A stretch of DNA of 60,919 nucleotides from Actinomycetota bacterium (GTDB lineage Bacteria > Actinomycetota > Rubrobacteria > Rubrobacterales > Rubrobacteraceae), in assembly GCA_902810695.1 (NCBI GenBank), contig CADDYV010000016.1, forward strand, positions 1 to 60,919, in the 5' to 3' direction. Under the pieces are notes generated by a model. The model worked only from the letters and a program-made list of their open reading frames with translations, was not told where the DNA came from and did no database searches. This document shows, piece by piece, positions 8,334 to 16,375 of the stretch (its first letter is position 1; each line of letters begins with the position of its first letter). A program made the translations under genes and the position numbers.

Positions 8334-9974
8334 TCAGGCCATCGTCTCTCCAGGTTGTTCCGTCGAATCCAGCGGCATTTTGCTCCGGTGGTTCTTGACA
8401 GCGAAGCATCCCAGCGCAGCCATGAGGACGACCGCAATCGGCAGCATCATCGTGGGGTGCATCGCATCCACGAAGCCGTGGGTGAAGACGCTGTGGGCGA
8501 CCTGCTCGATCTGCTGCGCGGCCTGCTGGGGCAGTCCCTGTGGAAGTTGCGTGCCGCTACCGGTCTGTCCGGCACCCACTTCCAGCCCACCTCTGGCGGC
8601 GTGGCCGAAGCCCTCCACGAATCTATCGCGGAACTGCGGCGGCAGTTGCGCCGAGCGGCTTGACGCCTGATCTTGCAGCGCAGCGGCGAGCCTGTTCTGC
8701 AGAAGAGCACCGACGGCTGCGCTGGCGACCACCGCCCCAAGCTCCTGTATCGTGTTCAGAACTCCACCAGCGACGCCCGCAAGCTCCGGCCTGAGATTTC
8801 GGGTGGCCACGCTGAAGACGGGTCCCCAGACGCAGGCGAGGCCGATGCCGCTCGCGATCAAACCCGGCAAAAAGCTCCAGCGGGCGGAGTCGGCGTGCGC
8901 GGCCCAGTCTATATATCCCGTTCCGGCGGCGAAGACCGGAAGCCCGAAGAGAAGTACGTACTTACCGCCTACCCGGTCGGCCAGATTTCCGGCGAAGGGC
9001 GCGACGAACATCATCGCCAGGGGCTGCGGCGCGATGGTCAGCCCGGCCTTGAGCGCGCTGTAGCCCAGAACCGATTGGAAGTAGATGGTCAGCGGGAGGA
9101 AAACACCGAGTATGGCGAAGCCCATCGCCGCCAGAACGAGCGTCATTAGCGTGAAGTTGCGATCCTTGAAGACCGCGAAGGGCACAAGAGGTTCATTATC
9201 TTGGCGGAAGTACTGGTAGACGACGAAGACAATGAGGAGCAGTGCGCCCGCGCCGATGATCTCCGGGATGGTGATGGGGGAAGTAACCTCTCCCCAGTCA
9301 TAACGCTGGCCTTCGATGAGGCCGAAGATCACCCCGAAGAGCCCTGCGGTAGCCAGAAGCACCCCGGCGAAGTCGAGCCGGTGGCGGCGTCCGGGCCGGA
9401 GGTCGGGGACCAGAAGCAGGGCAAGCGCGATAATCAGTGCTCCCACCGGAAGGTTGACGTAGAAGATCCAACGCCACCCCAGATGGGTGACGATGAAGCC
9501 ACCCAGAGTGGGACCTGCAACCACCGCGAGTCCGCTCATGATGCCGTAGATGGCGAAGACCGCCCCGCGCTGCCCGGGCGGGAAGATGCTGGTCATGAGG
9601 GGAAGCCCCTGCGGAGCGAGCATCGCCGCCCCGAGTCCCTGCCCGGCGCGGGCGGCGATGAGCTGGGCCGGGTCCTGCGCGAGCCCGCTGAAAGCCGAGG
9701 CCAGCGTGAATACCCCCACCCCCACGATAAAGAGGTTCCTGGGACCGAAGATGTCGCCGAGCCTGCCGGAGGTGATGAGAAGCACCGCGTAGAGCAGGCT
9801 GTAGGCGTTTAAGACCCACAGAACCTCATCGAGCGAGGCTCCGATCCCATCAATGATCCTGGGTATGGCAATGTTGACGATCGTGAGGTCCAGAAGCGTC
9901 ATAAACAACCCCAGGGCGAGCACCACCAGCACCGCCCAGCGGTTGCCCCGCACCCGGCCTTTCGGGATAGACAT
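8334..9974 (-). CDS. DHA2 family MFS multidrug exporter (EmrB/QacA-like)
   Basis: 546 residues with 14 predicted membrane helices. Family landmarks are LDLTIVNIAIP in helix 1 (motif D1), GRLGDIFGPRNLF (motif A) and GPTLGGFIVTHLGWRWIFYVNLPVG (motif C and following loop). A Gly/Gln-rich cytoplasmic loop precedes the last helix. It probably expels drugs by proton antiport. It lies just upstream of the FAD monooxygenase (gap 113 bases) and diverges from a MarR-type regulator across a 306-base region with operator-like repeats. Confidence 0.92.
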   Translation of the reverse strand: MSIPKGRVRGNRWAVLVVLALGLFMTLLDLTIVNIAIPRIIDGIGASLDEVLWVLNAYSLLYAVLLITSGRLGDIFGPRNLFIVGVGVFTLASAFSGLAQDPAQLIAARAGQGLGAAMLAPQGLPLMTSIFPPGQRGAVFAIYGIMSGLAVVAGPTLGGFIVTHLGWRWIFYVNLPVGALIIALALLLVPDLRPGRRHRLDFAGVLLATAGLFGVIFGLIEGQRYDWGEVTSPITIPEIIGAGALLLIVFVVYQYFRQDNEPLVPFAVFKDRNFTLMTLVLAAMGFAILGVFLPLTIYFQSVLGYSALKAGLTIAPQPLAMMFVAPFAGNLADRVGGKYVLLFGLPVFAAGTGYIDWAAHADSARWSFLPGLIASGIGLACVWGPVFSVATRNLRPELAGVAGGVLNTIQELGAVVASAAVGALLQNRLAAALQDQASSRSAQLPPQFRDRFVEGFGHAARGGLEVGAGQTGSGTQLPQGLPQQAAQQIEQVAHSVFTHGFVDAMHPTMMLPIAVVLMAALGCFAVKNHRSKMPLDSTEQPGETMA

Positions 9975-10109
9975 TCTCTGTAAAGCTCCTTTCTCATACT
10001 AAAGAAAATGGACGCGAGACCGCCGCGGAGCTTGAGACCTGCTATCCTTGAAGAAACGCACTCCTCGGATGACGGTTCCGCCCCACGGGACCTAAAATCT
10101 GGGGATTCT

Positions 10110-10146
10110 GCCCCCGGCACGGTGTGGCCGCACCAGCGCCGGGGGC
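10110..10146 (-). promoter_or_regulatory. Strong hairpin in the probable leader of the MFS exporter gene
   Basis: GCCCCCGGC (10110-10118) pairs perfectly with GCCGGGGGC (10138-10146), and inside it GGTG pairs with CACC. The hairpin is 136 bases upstream of the exporter start on the minus strand. If transcription starts near the MarR operators (about 10200) it would sit in the leader RNA. No T-run follows on either strand, so it does not look like a simple terminator. No riboswitch family was recognised; the rest of 9975-10194 shows no gene. Confidence 0.4.
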
Positions 10147-10194
10147 TCTCGTTTCACCCTACGTATCCGCCACCTCCTCTATCCAATCTCGTGC

Positions 10195-10250
10195 TATACT
10201 CCACTTAATTTAATTGCTAAGTGAAATACTAAAATAACTTATCAACTAAG
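10195..10250 (+). promoter_or_regulatory. Probable MarR operators and -10 box between exporter and regulator
   Basis: A -10-like TATACT lies at 10195-10200. Directly after it come an inverted repeat ACTTA (10203-10207) / TAAGT (10218-10222) and a second one, CTTA (10238-10241) / TAAG (10247-10250). The stretch is AT-rich in a GC-rich surround, and TAATTGC occurs twice. Placement over the likely start of transcription fits repression of the regulator gene and possibly of the divergent exporter. Confidence 0.55.
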
Positions 10251-10280
10251 CTAATTGCAGAATAAATGGAGGAGAGAGCG

Positions 10281-11384
10281 TTGTCAAGAGGTTCATCGAA
10301 AAAACGCGAGGAGTTGTACCGGGAGCTGGAGCAGGAGGTACGCCGGTCCAACGTGCTCGGGTCGTTCTTCTTCCGGGCCATTGCTGACAGGATCGGGATG
10401 AACCTTATAGATCTGCAGGTCACCAACATCCTGGATCTAACGGGTCCGGTTACCGCCGGGCGGCTCGCGGAGCTGACGGGTGTTACGACCGGGGCGGTAA
10501 CCGGCATGCTCAACAGGCTGGAGGAGGCCGGGCTCGTGCGCCGCGAGAGGGACCCCGACGACCGGCGGCGGGTAATAGTCCGGCTGACTCCGAACGAAGA
10601 CGTGATGCGTGAGATCGGGCCCATCTTCGAGTCTATAGGGAGGGCGTGGACGGAGTTGATATCGGACTATGACGACCGGGAACTCGCGGTCGTTCTGGAA
10701 GTAATGAGAAAAGCCAACGAGATGACGCGGGAGGAGATCGTCAAGGTGCGGGAGACACCGGAGAAGAGAGGTGAGGACGGCGAATTCTCCGCCCCGCTTG
10801 GTTCTCTTGAAAGTGGGCGCCTCGTTTTCGCCTCCGGTGCGTTCAGGGTTACGGTACGCTCGGATCCGGAGATGGAAGACCTCTACCAAGCCCACTTCAA
10901 GGGACCGCAGCCCGATATCCGGGTCAAGGGCAGGACCGTAACCATCCGCTATCCCCGCCGCTTCCGCCACTCGAAGGGGCGCAAGCATGCTGCGGAGGTG
11001 GTACTAAACAGCTCCATCCCCTGGGAGATTGAAGTTCGGGGCGGCGCGTCGAACCTTACCGCAGACCTTGCAGGAGTTGACCTCGACTCGTTCGAGATCA
11101 AAGGCGGAGCCAGCCGGATCGAAGCCTCTCTCCCCCACCCTTCGGGTACGATTCCCATTCGTATCTCGGGCGGAACCAGCAGCATTGTCCTGCACCGTCC
11201 GGCAGACACCGCCGCGAGGATGCGCGTGGGTGGCGGGGTGTCCAAGCTGGCGTTCGACGAGCAACGTTTCGGCGCGATCGGCGGCGAGGTGAAGCTGCAG
11301 AGCCACGGGTACGAAAGCTCCGAGGACCGCTACGACATCAACGTCTCCGGGGGCGCCAGTTCCCTGACCGTGGACACTCGTTGA
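10281..11384 (+). CDS. MarR-family regulator fused to a beta-repeat (DUF4097/LiaF-like) domain
   Basis: 367 residues from TTG 10281, preferred because GGAGGAGAG precedes it; the ATG at 10266 lies before that site and has none. Residues about 5-150 are a MarR winged helix (LTGPVTAGRLAELTGVTTGAVTGMLNRLEEAGLV is split around the recognition helix; wing RRERDPDDRRRVIVRLT). Residues about 180-367 are beta-rich with repeated GGASNL, GGASRI, GGTSSI, GGVSKL and GGASSL units, like the toastrack-type domains of LiaF and DUF4097 proteins. Usual MarR proteins are about 150 residues, so this is a fusion. It diverges from a drug exporter and probably represses it. Confidence 0.82.
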   Translation: MSRGSSKKREELYRELEQEVRRSNVLGSFFFRAIADRIGMNLIDLQVTNILDLTGPVTAGRLAELTGVTTGAVTGMLNRLEEAGLVRRERDPDDRRRVIVRLTPNEDVMREIGPIFESIGRAWTELISDYDDRELAVVLEVMRKANEMTREEIVKVRETPEKRGEDGEFSAPLGSLESGRLVFASGAFRVTVRSDPEMEDLYQAHFKGPQPDIRVKGRTVTIRYPRRFRHSKGRKHAAEVVLNSSIPWEIEVRGGASNLTADLAGVDLDSFEIKGGASRIEASLPHPSGTIPIRISGGTSSIVLHRPADTAARMRVGGGVSKLAFDEQRFGAIGGEVKLQSHGYESSEDRYDINVSGGASSLTVDTR

Positions 11385-11430
11385 ACATACGCCAAGCTTT
11401 CGCGTTGTGTTCTGGTAGTATTGCTTTTTG

Positions 11431-12054
11431 ATGCACGCCGAGCAGTTCACCACCCGCCCCGCCACGCCGGACGACGAGAGAACTCTAGCGAAGCTGGTCG
11501 TGGAAGGGTTTTCCGACCAGTTCGGCCCCGTGTTCGGAGGCCGTATGGATCAGGCGGCGGATATCATGGAGAAGTGGATCGAACTGGAGCACACCTCCGG
11601 TGGTGTCCAGTCGCTGGTGATCGAAGGCGATCACCCCTCGGAGATACTCGCCGGGGTCGGCGTGCGCACCGGAATCTCCAGAGACGATGTCATGGCGCAG
11701 GGGCTCTGGACGGTTCTCCGGAATAACCTGGGACTGGCGCGGGCTACCTGGGCCATGTTCCTGCTCTCCTACCCACGCTACCTCGCAGACTTCTCGGAAG
11801 CTTATATCGAGCGCCTGGTCGTCTCTCCCGAGCACCGCCGCAGAGGAATGGCCCGCAAACTCCTCGAATCCGCGGAATCCCTGGGCCGCGAGGCCGGTAA
11901 GAAGACCGTCGGGCTCCACGTGAGCGGAGGAAACGTTCCCGCCCTGCAACTCTACGAGAGCGAAGGTTATACGGAAGCTTCCAGGCAGAGATCCCTCGTA
12001 ACGCAATATTTCCTGGGCGTGCGGAGCTGGATCTACCTGAAGAAAACCCTGTAG
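11431..12054 (+). CDS. GNAT family N-acetyltransferase
   Basis: 207 residues from ATG 11431 (a TTG one codon earlier is also possible). The acetyl-CoA binding region reads ERLVVSPEHRRRGMARKLLESAE, with the R/Q-x-x-G-x-G/A pattern, followed by VSGGNVPALQLYESEGY, the usual end of the GNAT fold. The substrate is unknown. It lies 46 bases after the MarR fusion gene in the same direction and could be co-transcribed. It converges on the DUF4396 gene with a five-base gap. Confidence 0.85.
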   Translation: MHAEQFTTRPATPDDERTLAKLVVEGFSDQFGPVFGGRMDQAADIMEKWIELEHTSGGVQSLVIEGDHPSEILAGVGVRTGISRDDVMAQGLWTVLRNNLGLARATWAMFLLSYPRYLADFSEAYIERLVVSPEHRRRGMARKLLESAESLGREAGKKTVGLHVSGGNVPALQLYESEGYTEASRQRSLVTQYFLGVRSWIYLKKTL

Positions 12055-12059
12055 CGAAG

Positions 12060-12527
12060 CTAGCCGCCGTGCTTCCCATGATGGTGCTCGTGGATGACCG
12101 CGTGTCCCTGGCCACGCGATATCAGATACCGGTTAACCGGGAAGGCCGCAACGAAAGCAACGGCCAGAGCGAGCACCAGACTCCCCCAGAACAGCAAGTC
12201 GCCGAGCCCCGCCTCCATCACACCCGGAATGAACACCACGATCAGGTTGTCCACGATCTCCATGACCGTAATCGAGAGCGTGTCCGAGGCGAATGCCAGA
12301 GGCAGCGCCGCCGCGAGCCCGATTCCTGACCGCAACAGCGGCATCATCGTCAGCGAGTAGCCAAAAAAGAACGCGAGCACTACAGCGAGCGCGATCGTGG
12401 CAATGTTCCCCCAGCCGAACGCCGAGCCGATCACCATCCCCAAAACCTCGCCGATGGAACAACCGGTCAAACAGTGCAGCGTCGCACTCAGCGCCATTCG
12501 GTTGAGCGAAGAGCCCCTCGAAGTCAC
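12060..12527 (-). CDS. DUF4396 membrane protein with His-rich tail
   Basis: 155 residues from GTG 12527 behind AGGAGAG. Four membrane helices are predicted. The N-terminal TLHCLTGCSIGEVLG with paired Cys is the hallmark of DUF4396, a family often found beside copper or other metal resistance genes. The C-terminus HEHHHGKHGG is His-rich and could bind metal. A perfect palindrome at 12564-12588 lies 37 bases upstream and is probably its operator. I infer a role in metal handling; no transport activity is proved for the family. Confidence 0.8.
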   Translation of the reverse strand: MTSRGSSLNRMALSATLHCLTGCSIGEVLGMVIGSAFGWGNIATIALAVVLAFFFGYSLTMMPLLRSGIGLAAALPLAFASDTLSITVMEIVDNLIVVFIPGVMEAGLGDLLFWGSLVLALAVAFVAAFPVNRYLISRGQGHAVIHEHHHGKHGG

Positions 12528-12563
12528 GCTTGTTCTCTCCTAGCTCTACTTACCCAGCCACCA

Positions 12564-12588
12564 GTATATACCCCTGTGGGGTATATAC
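12564..12588 (-). promoter_or_regulatory. CsoR/RcnR-like operator palindrome upstream of the DUF4396 gene
   Basis: Arms GTATATACCCC (12564-12574) and GGGGTATATAC (12578-12588) form a perfect 11-bp inverted repeat around TGT. A TACCCC...GGGGTA core is characteristic of operators bound by copper-sensing CsoR and related tetrameric repressors. It lies 37 bases before the GTG start. No CsoR gene is present in the window, so the regulator would act in trans. Confidence 0.7.
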
Positions 12589-12766
12589 AAGCATTTTCGA
12601 AACTTTACGGGATCCGGGGCTATACGTTGTTGAAGGTCCCTCGACAAACGTCTCTCGATAAAAATGGGGCGAGGTTTTGGCTAGGTAGTACTGATTTCTA
12701 CGCTGGTATTATCTGCTTCCTCTTCTGCGTCTGGACCGCGAGGCGCTTTGATTTTCGTAGAGGGGC

Positions 12767-13924
12767 TCAAGGTTCGGTGCGTCTTCGCGGCTCCTGCTGC
12801 TTCTCGTTATCCTTTCGGGAATCCCCATCGGAGGGTTTCTGGTCTTCGGGCCGCTCGAACAGGCTCTCGGGAAAGTTGGGAATACCGCCCTTCTCGAAAC
12901 GGTCTTTAGGGGTCTCTTCCCGCTCATGGGAGACCTCTGGAGAAGCCCCATCTTCTTCATTCTCACTGTCATCTATTCTGTCCTCGCCTGGGGGACTCAT
13001 TTCTTCGGCGAAGTGGTAACTTCCGGTGAGGAAGTCCAGGATGAGGTCGGCTAGCTCATCTGGGGTTTCGATCATGGGCATATGTCCGCACCCTCCGATA
13101 ATGTGAGCTTCGGTCTGCTCCAGGCTCCGCGACCATTCCTCTGCCGCCACCGGGTCCACGATGTAGTCCTCCTCTCCGGCGACAAAAAGTGCGGGGGTCT
13201 CGAACATTCTGGCCTGCCGGGTGATCTTTCCACGCGAGATCTCACGCCGGGCGGCGGCGAGGGTTTTTCTCTCTGCCGCGGGAGTTGACTTCCCGGCGTC
13301 CTCGATCACCACCTCGCTCAGGGAGCTGGAGTCCGCAACGAACGGCTTCATCCAGGCTGCCCTGATCCACCTCACGCGCTGACCCAGCGCGTAGAATATC
13401 GGACCTACTACTGGCAGGGTCGCAAGCCACAGCAGGGTAGGCAGGTCTATCTGATCCCCGTCCGCAGGAGCGGCCACCAGCACTATTCTCCCGACCATCT
13501 CTGGATGATCTGTGGCGAGTTTGAAGGCCATGTTCCCACCGATGTCGTGTCCGATCACAGTCACCCCTCTCAGCCCGAAGTGGGCGCAGAAGGCGTGGAG
13601 CAGCCGACTACCGTGGCGTATCCCGTATCCCGAGAGAGGTTTGTCCGAATCGCCGAACCCGATCAGGTCCAGGCTGTAGACCGTGAAACGCTGCGCCAGC
13701 CTCTCTACCAGAGGCTCCCAGATTCGGGAGGAGGAGAGCCAGCCGTGCACCAGGAGAATTGGCGGCCCGCCGCCTGTTACGCGGTAGCGGACCATGGCCC
13801 CTTCGATCTCGACGTACTCCTCGTCGCGGGCACTCTGCACCTCATAGCTCCCGCGTCCCAGGACAAACGAGGCCGCGATAAGAATGAGGGCAACCACGAC
13901 TACTATGATGACGACCGCAATCAT
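12767..13924 (-). CDS. Membrane-anchored alpha/beta hydrolase, epoxide hydrolase/dehalogenase-like
   Basis: 385 residues. Residues 1-22 form one membrane helix. The alpha/beta hydrolase fold follows, with oxyanion-hole HGW at 60-62, nucleophile motif GHDIGG at 125-130, acid in EEDYIVDP and His in GCGHMPM. Asp at the nucleophile position (127) instead of Ser points to the epoxide hydrolase / haloalkane dehalogenase group rather than to an esterase. The last 80 residues are acidic, Pro- and Lys-rich and probably disordered. Region 12600-12766 downstream holds no gene. Upstream is a small hypothetical gene in the same direction. Confidence 0.85.
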   Translation of the reverse strand: MIAVVIIVVVVALILIAASFVLGRGSYEVQSARDEEYVEIEGAMVRYRVTGGGPPILLVHGWLSSSRIWEPLVERLAQRFTVYSLDLIGFGDSDKPLSGYGIRHGSRLLHAFCAHFGLRGVTVIGHDIGGNMAFKLATDHPEMVGRIVLVAAPADGDQIDLPTLLWLATLPVVGPIFYALGQRVRWIRAAWMKPFVADSSSLSEVVIEDAGKSTPAAERKTLAAARREISRGKITRQARMFETPALFVAGEEDYIVDPVAAEEWSRSLEQTEAHIIGGCGHMPMIETPDELADLILDFLTGSYHFAEEMSPPGEDRIDDSENEEDGASPEVSHEREETPKDRFEKGGIPNFPESLFERPEDQKPSDGDSRKDNEKQQEPRRRTEP

Positions 13925-14011
13925 GCCGAAGATAATATCCTACCCCCGCCCCGTCAACACGCGACCGGGGCGGACCTGGAGGCGTTAGATCGGTCCAGGA
14001 TGAGAACTAAG

Positions 14012-14233
14012 CTACGAACCCCACCTCTTGCTCACGACATTGCGGATGATCATGGAGGCAGCGACCGTCGAAGCCAGGGTGAAGGTAGCCTTGAGGAGAG
14101 CCTCCTTGACATCATCCTGGACACCCCGCTCCTCGGGCACATCGAGGAACTTCTCCGAGAGCTGGCTCGCCAGCACCGAAGACATCCCCGTAGCCAGTAT
14201 GGTTATCAGGCGCCTCTGCGTCTCCTCGCTCAT
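14012..14233 (-). CDS. Small hypothetical protein with a hydrophobic C-terminal segment
   Basis: 73 residues from ATG 14233 (MSEETQRRLITI), placed after GAGGT; a GTG at 14260 would add nine basic residues. It contains two mildly hydrophobic segments, ITILATGMSSVLASQL and FTLASTVAASMIIRNVV, the second long enough to insert in a membrane. I do not recognise the family. It lies 87 bases upstream of the hydrolase gene in the same direction. Confidence 0.6.
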   Translation of the reverse strand: MSEETQRRLITILATGMSSVLASQLSEKFLDVPEERGVQDDVKEALLKATFTLASTVAASMIIRNVVSKRWGS

Positions 14234-14345
14234 GCGGACCTCAGCTTTCTTTGCTCGCACAACTCATTGTTAGTGCGGGCTCTTCTCAAAATACCCGCAC
14301 TCTACCAGAGGATTCTAACCGCTAACCGCGGTGAGTTCTGGCGGA

Positions 14346-14639
14346 TCAGCCCACTCCCTGGCGCCGGATGTAGAGATCGCGCAGCTGGGAGTGCAGAGTG
14401 TCGCGCTCGTGGGTTGCCGCGTAGCAGTCTATACAGAAAAGAACCTCCTCCGGACGTCCAGGATGGAGGTCGTGATCCATCATGAAATTAAGGATTTCGT
14501 GGTAGCCGTCGCCGACCTGGTCTACGAACTCCGAGAAAGATATTTGCCCCGATATCAGCATTTCGCAAGCCTCGCTGGAGTCCAGCTTGCCCAGCTTGCG
14601 GCTGGTATGCCTGACGATAAGTCCTGGGATGACTTCCAC
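14346..14639 (-). CDS. Hypothetical protein with CxxC motif
   Basis: 97 residues from GTG 14639, preceded by AAAGGAGGAG about eleven bases away. In-frame starts at 14675 (ATG) and 14705 are alternatives without a clear ribosome site. The protein is mixed alpha in character, with a CIDCYAATHERD segment near the C-terminus that could bind a metal, and ends DLYIRRQGVG. No family recognised. Same direction as the small gene downstream (gap 112 bases). Confidence 0.55.
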   Translation of the reverse strand: MEVIPGLIVRHTSRKLGKLDSSEACEMLISGQISFSEFVDQVGDGYHEILNFMMDHDLHPGRPEEVLFCIDCYAATHERDTLHSQLRDLYIRRQGVG

Positions 14640-14859
14640 GACTCTTGTCTCCTCCTTTGCCGACAATTCTCTTTTCATAGCCTGCCGCAGCAGGTCCGCC
14701 CCCACCTGTCGAGTCCGTCTCCTCCACCGGTACCCGACATGCCCTTGTTCAATAAAGTCTACGAACAGCGACGCGTTTTGTAAAGCATTTTATTCGTAAC
14801 GCCCGGCAACCTCTATACTCTAGGGCTATGAAATATCCGCGAACAGAGGATGACGCAGG

Positions 14860-16080
14860 ATGCGCCAGAGCGCGCGAGTAGTGGTCGTAGGAGCGGGTTT
14901 CGCCGGGGCCTCCTTCATCAGGAGCCTGCCGCCCGCCCTACGACGTCAGGGAGAGACCCTGCTCGTTGACCGCGAAGAGCGGTATCCTTTCATACCTTTG
15001 ATCCACGAAGTCGCCGTAGGTCGCGTCCACCCGGAGAGCATCCTCTCTTCCATAGCCTCTCTGTGCAAGGGACGTTGCAGGTTCTTGCAGGCAGAGGTAA
15101 CAGGGCTGGACCTCGAGAACAAAACTCTCGAAACCACATCTGGTGATATCGGATACGAATATCTGGTCCTCACTACCGGCAGCGTCGGCAGGCTTCCGCC
15201 CAAGCACCTGCGCGGATTCTTCCGCCCCTTCTGGAACCTGGAGGATGCGCTCCGGCTCCGGAGCACCCTGAATGATTCCTGGCATCAATCCATCCGACGG
15301 GCCTCCGGACAGCTTCATCAAGGAGACCTGACGGTGGCCGTGGTCGGCGGCGGCTCCACGGGGGTGGAGCTTTCAGCAGAGATCGCAGCCCTCTTCGCCC
15401 ACCTCAAGAAGCGCACATCCCGGCACCTTCCCAAAGAACCCCGCGTCGTCCTGATCGAGGCGACGAGCAGGCTGATGGGCTGGTTGAATCCCTACTTCCA
15501 CGAGGTCGCGATGGCCGAGCTATCCCGTCTGGGAGTCGAGGTGTGGCTGAACGCGCCGGTTGAAGATGCTTCCGAAGAGGGCGTGAAAGCAAGGGAGGAC
15601 TGGCTTCCGGCGCGGACCAGGATCTGGACTACCGGCGTCGAGACTCCGCCTCTCGCCCGGAATCTTCCAGGCGAGCACGATCCATCAGGCCGCATAAGGG
15701 TAGACGAGCACCTCACGCTGCCCGGCCACCCGGAGATACACGTCCTCGGAGACGCAGCCCTGTACGAAGATCCCCGGCACGGCATTCTGCCGCCCACGGC
15801 CTCCGTCGCGGTCCAGCAGGGTCCTTTCGCGACACGGGATGTGGGACGCAGGCTGCGGAGGAGAAAAAGACCCCCATTTGATTTCTTCAACCGCGGCTAC
15901 GTGGTGAGCCTGGGTCCCGAAAGCGGCGTGGGCGAAGCCGTAGGCGTCCGGCTAAGAGGACCAGCGGCGCAGGCCCTTTACAGGAGCATCTTCCTCTACT
16001 ATCTCAAGGATAGCCGGGAGCGCGCCCTGCTCAGCGCGGACTGGGCGATGGAGCGGGCAGGCCGGATAGGATTCGGATAG
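14860..16080 (+). CDS. Type II NADH dehydrogenase-like FAD oxidoreductase
   Basis: 406 residues from ATG 14860. The FAD-binding fold VVVVGAGFAGASFI opens the protein, the NAD-binding fold VAVVGGGSTGVELSAEIA lies near residue 165, and the second FAD motif VLGDAALYED near 295. The C-terminal segment with an amphipathic helix (QALYRSIFLYYLKDSRERALLSADWA) fits membrane-associated NDH-2 enzymes, which oxidise NADH and reduce quinones without pumping protons. Sulfide:quinone reductase-like and carotenoid-type paralogues cannot be excluded. It stands alone, convergent with the ferredoxin gene. Confidence 0.85.
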   Translation: MRQSARVVVVGAGFAGASFIRSLPPALRRQGETLLVDREERYPFIPLIHEVAVGRVHPESILSSIASLCKGRCRFLQAEVTGLDLENKTLETTSGDIGYEYLVLTTGSVGRLPPKHLRGFFRPFWNLEDALRLRSTLNDSWHQSIRRASGQLHQGDLTVAVVGGGSTGVELSAEIAALFAHLKKRTSRHLPKEPRVVLIEATSRLMGWLNPYFHEVAMAELSRLGVEVWLNAPVEDASEEGVKAREDWLPARTRIWTTGVETPPLARNLPGEHDPSGRIRVDEHLTLPGHPEIHVLGDAALYEDPRHGILPPTASVAVQQGPFATRDVGRRLRRRKRPPFDFFNRGYVVSLGPESGVGEAVGVRLRGPAAQALYRSIFLYYLKDSRERALLSADWAMERAGRIGFG

Positions 16081-16102
16081 TCCGGCGACAGATCTGCCAA
16101 AG

Positions 16103-16375
16103 TTACCGGGCCTCGACCCGCTCTCTGAGGAGATGGCGCTCGACGATCTCCGGCGCGTCTTCGAGCCTTACGCGCGTATACCATACGTCATCGGGGAATA
16201 CGAAGACGACCGGTCCCTCGTCGTGCCGCCGCGTGCAGGCGTTGCGCAGGACCGTCTGCGGTGAGAAACCGCGCCGCTCGACTTCTTCCCTGAACCTCTC
16301 CAGAAGCTCGCCGCCGCCCTTCGCACCGCAGCGTCCTTCTCCCGGCGTGGCACAGACAAATATCTGCTTCCGCAT
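16103..16375 (-). CDS. Thioredoxin-fold [2Fe-2S] ferredoxin-like protein with a Cys-to-His change
   Basis: 90 residues from ATG 16375. It follows the NuoE-like thioredoxin-fold ferredoxin pattern: KQIFVCATPGEGRC holds the first Cys pair, GGGELLERFREEVERRG the helix, and GPVVFVFPDDVWYTRV the closing strand. In the usual family the second ligand pair is C-x3-C before this strand; here it reads ACTRRHDEG, so the last ligand is His. The protein could still hold a cluster with Cys3His ligation or have lost it. Role unknown; convergent with the NDH-2-like gene. Confidence 0.8.
   Translation of the reverse strand: MRKQIFVCATPGEGRCGAKGGGELLERFREEVERRGFSPQTVLRNACTRRHDEGPVVFVFPDDVWYTRVRLEDAPEIVERHLLRERVEAR

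Noticed and set aside
9975-10194. T-box-like string GGGGCGGAACC in the exporter leader
   Set aside because: It lacks the stem I and specifier features of a T-box, and the downstream gene is a drug exporter, not an aminoacylation or amino acid gene. Kept only as an unclassified structured leader.
12790-13054. Plus-strand frame reading like a small membrane protein (LLLLLVILSGIPIGGFLVFG and onward) opposite the hydrolase tail
   Set aside because: It has no ATG, GTG or TTG start, begins right after a stop, and lies antisense to an Asp/Glu/Lys-rich tail, whose complement reads as Val/Phe/Leu by codon chemistry. The hydrolase frame is continuous with a well-supported domain.
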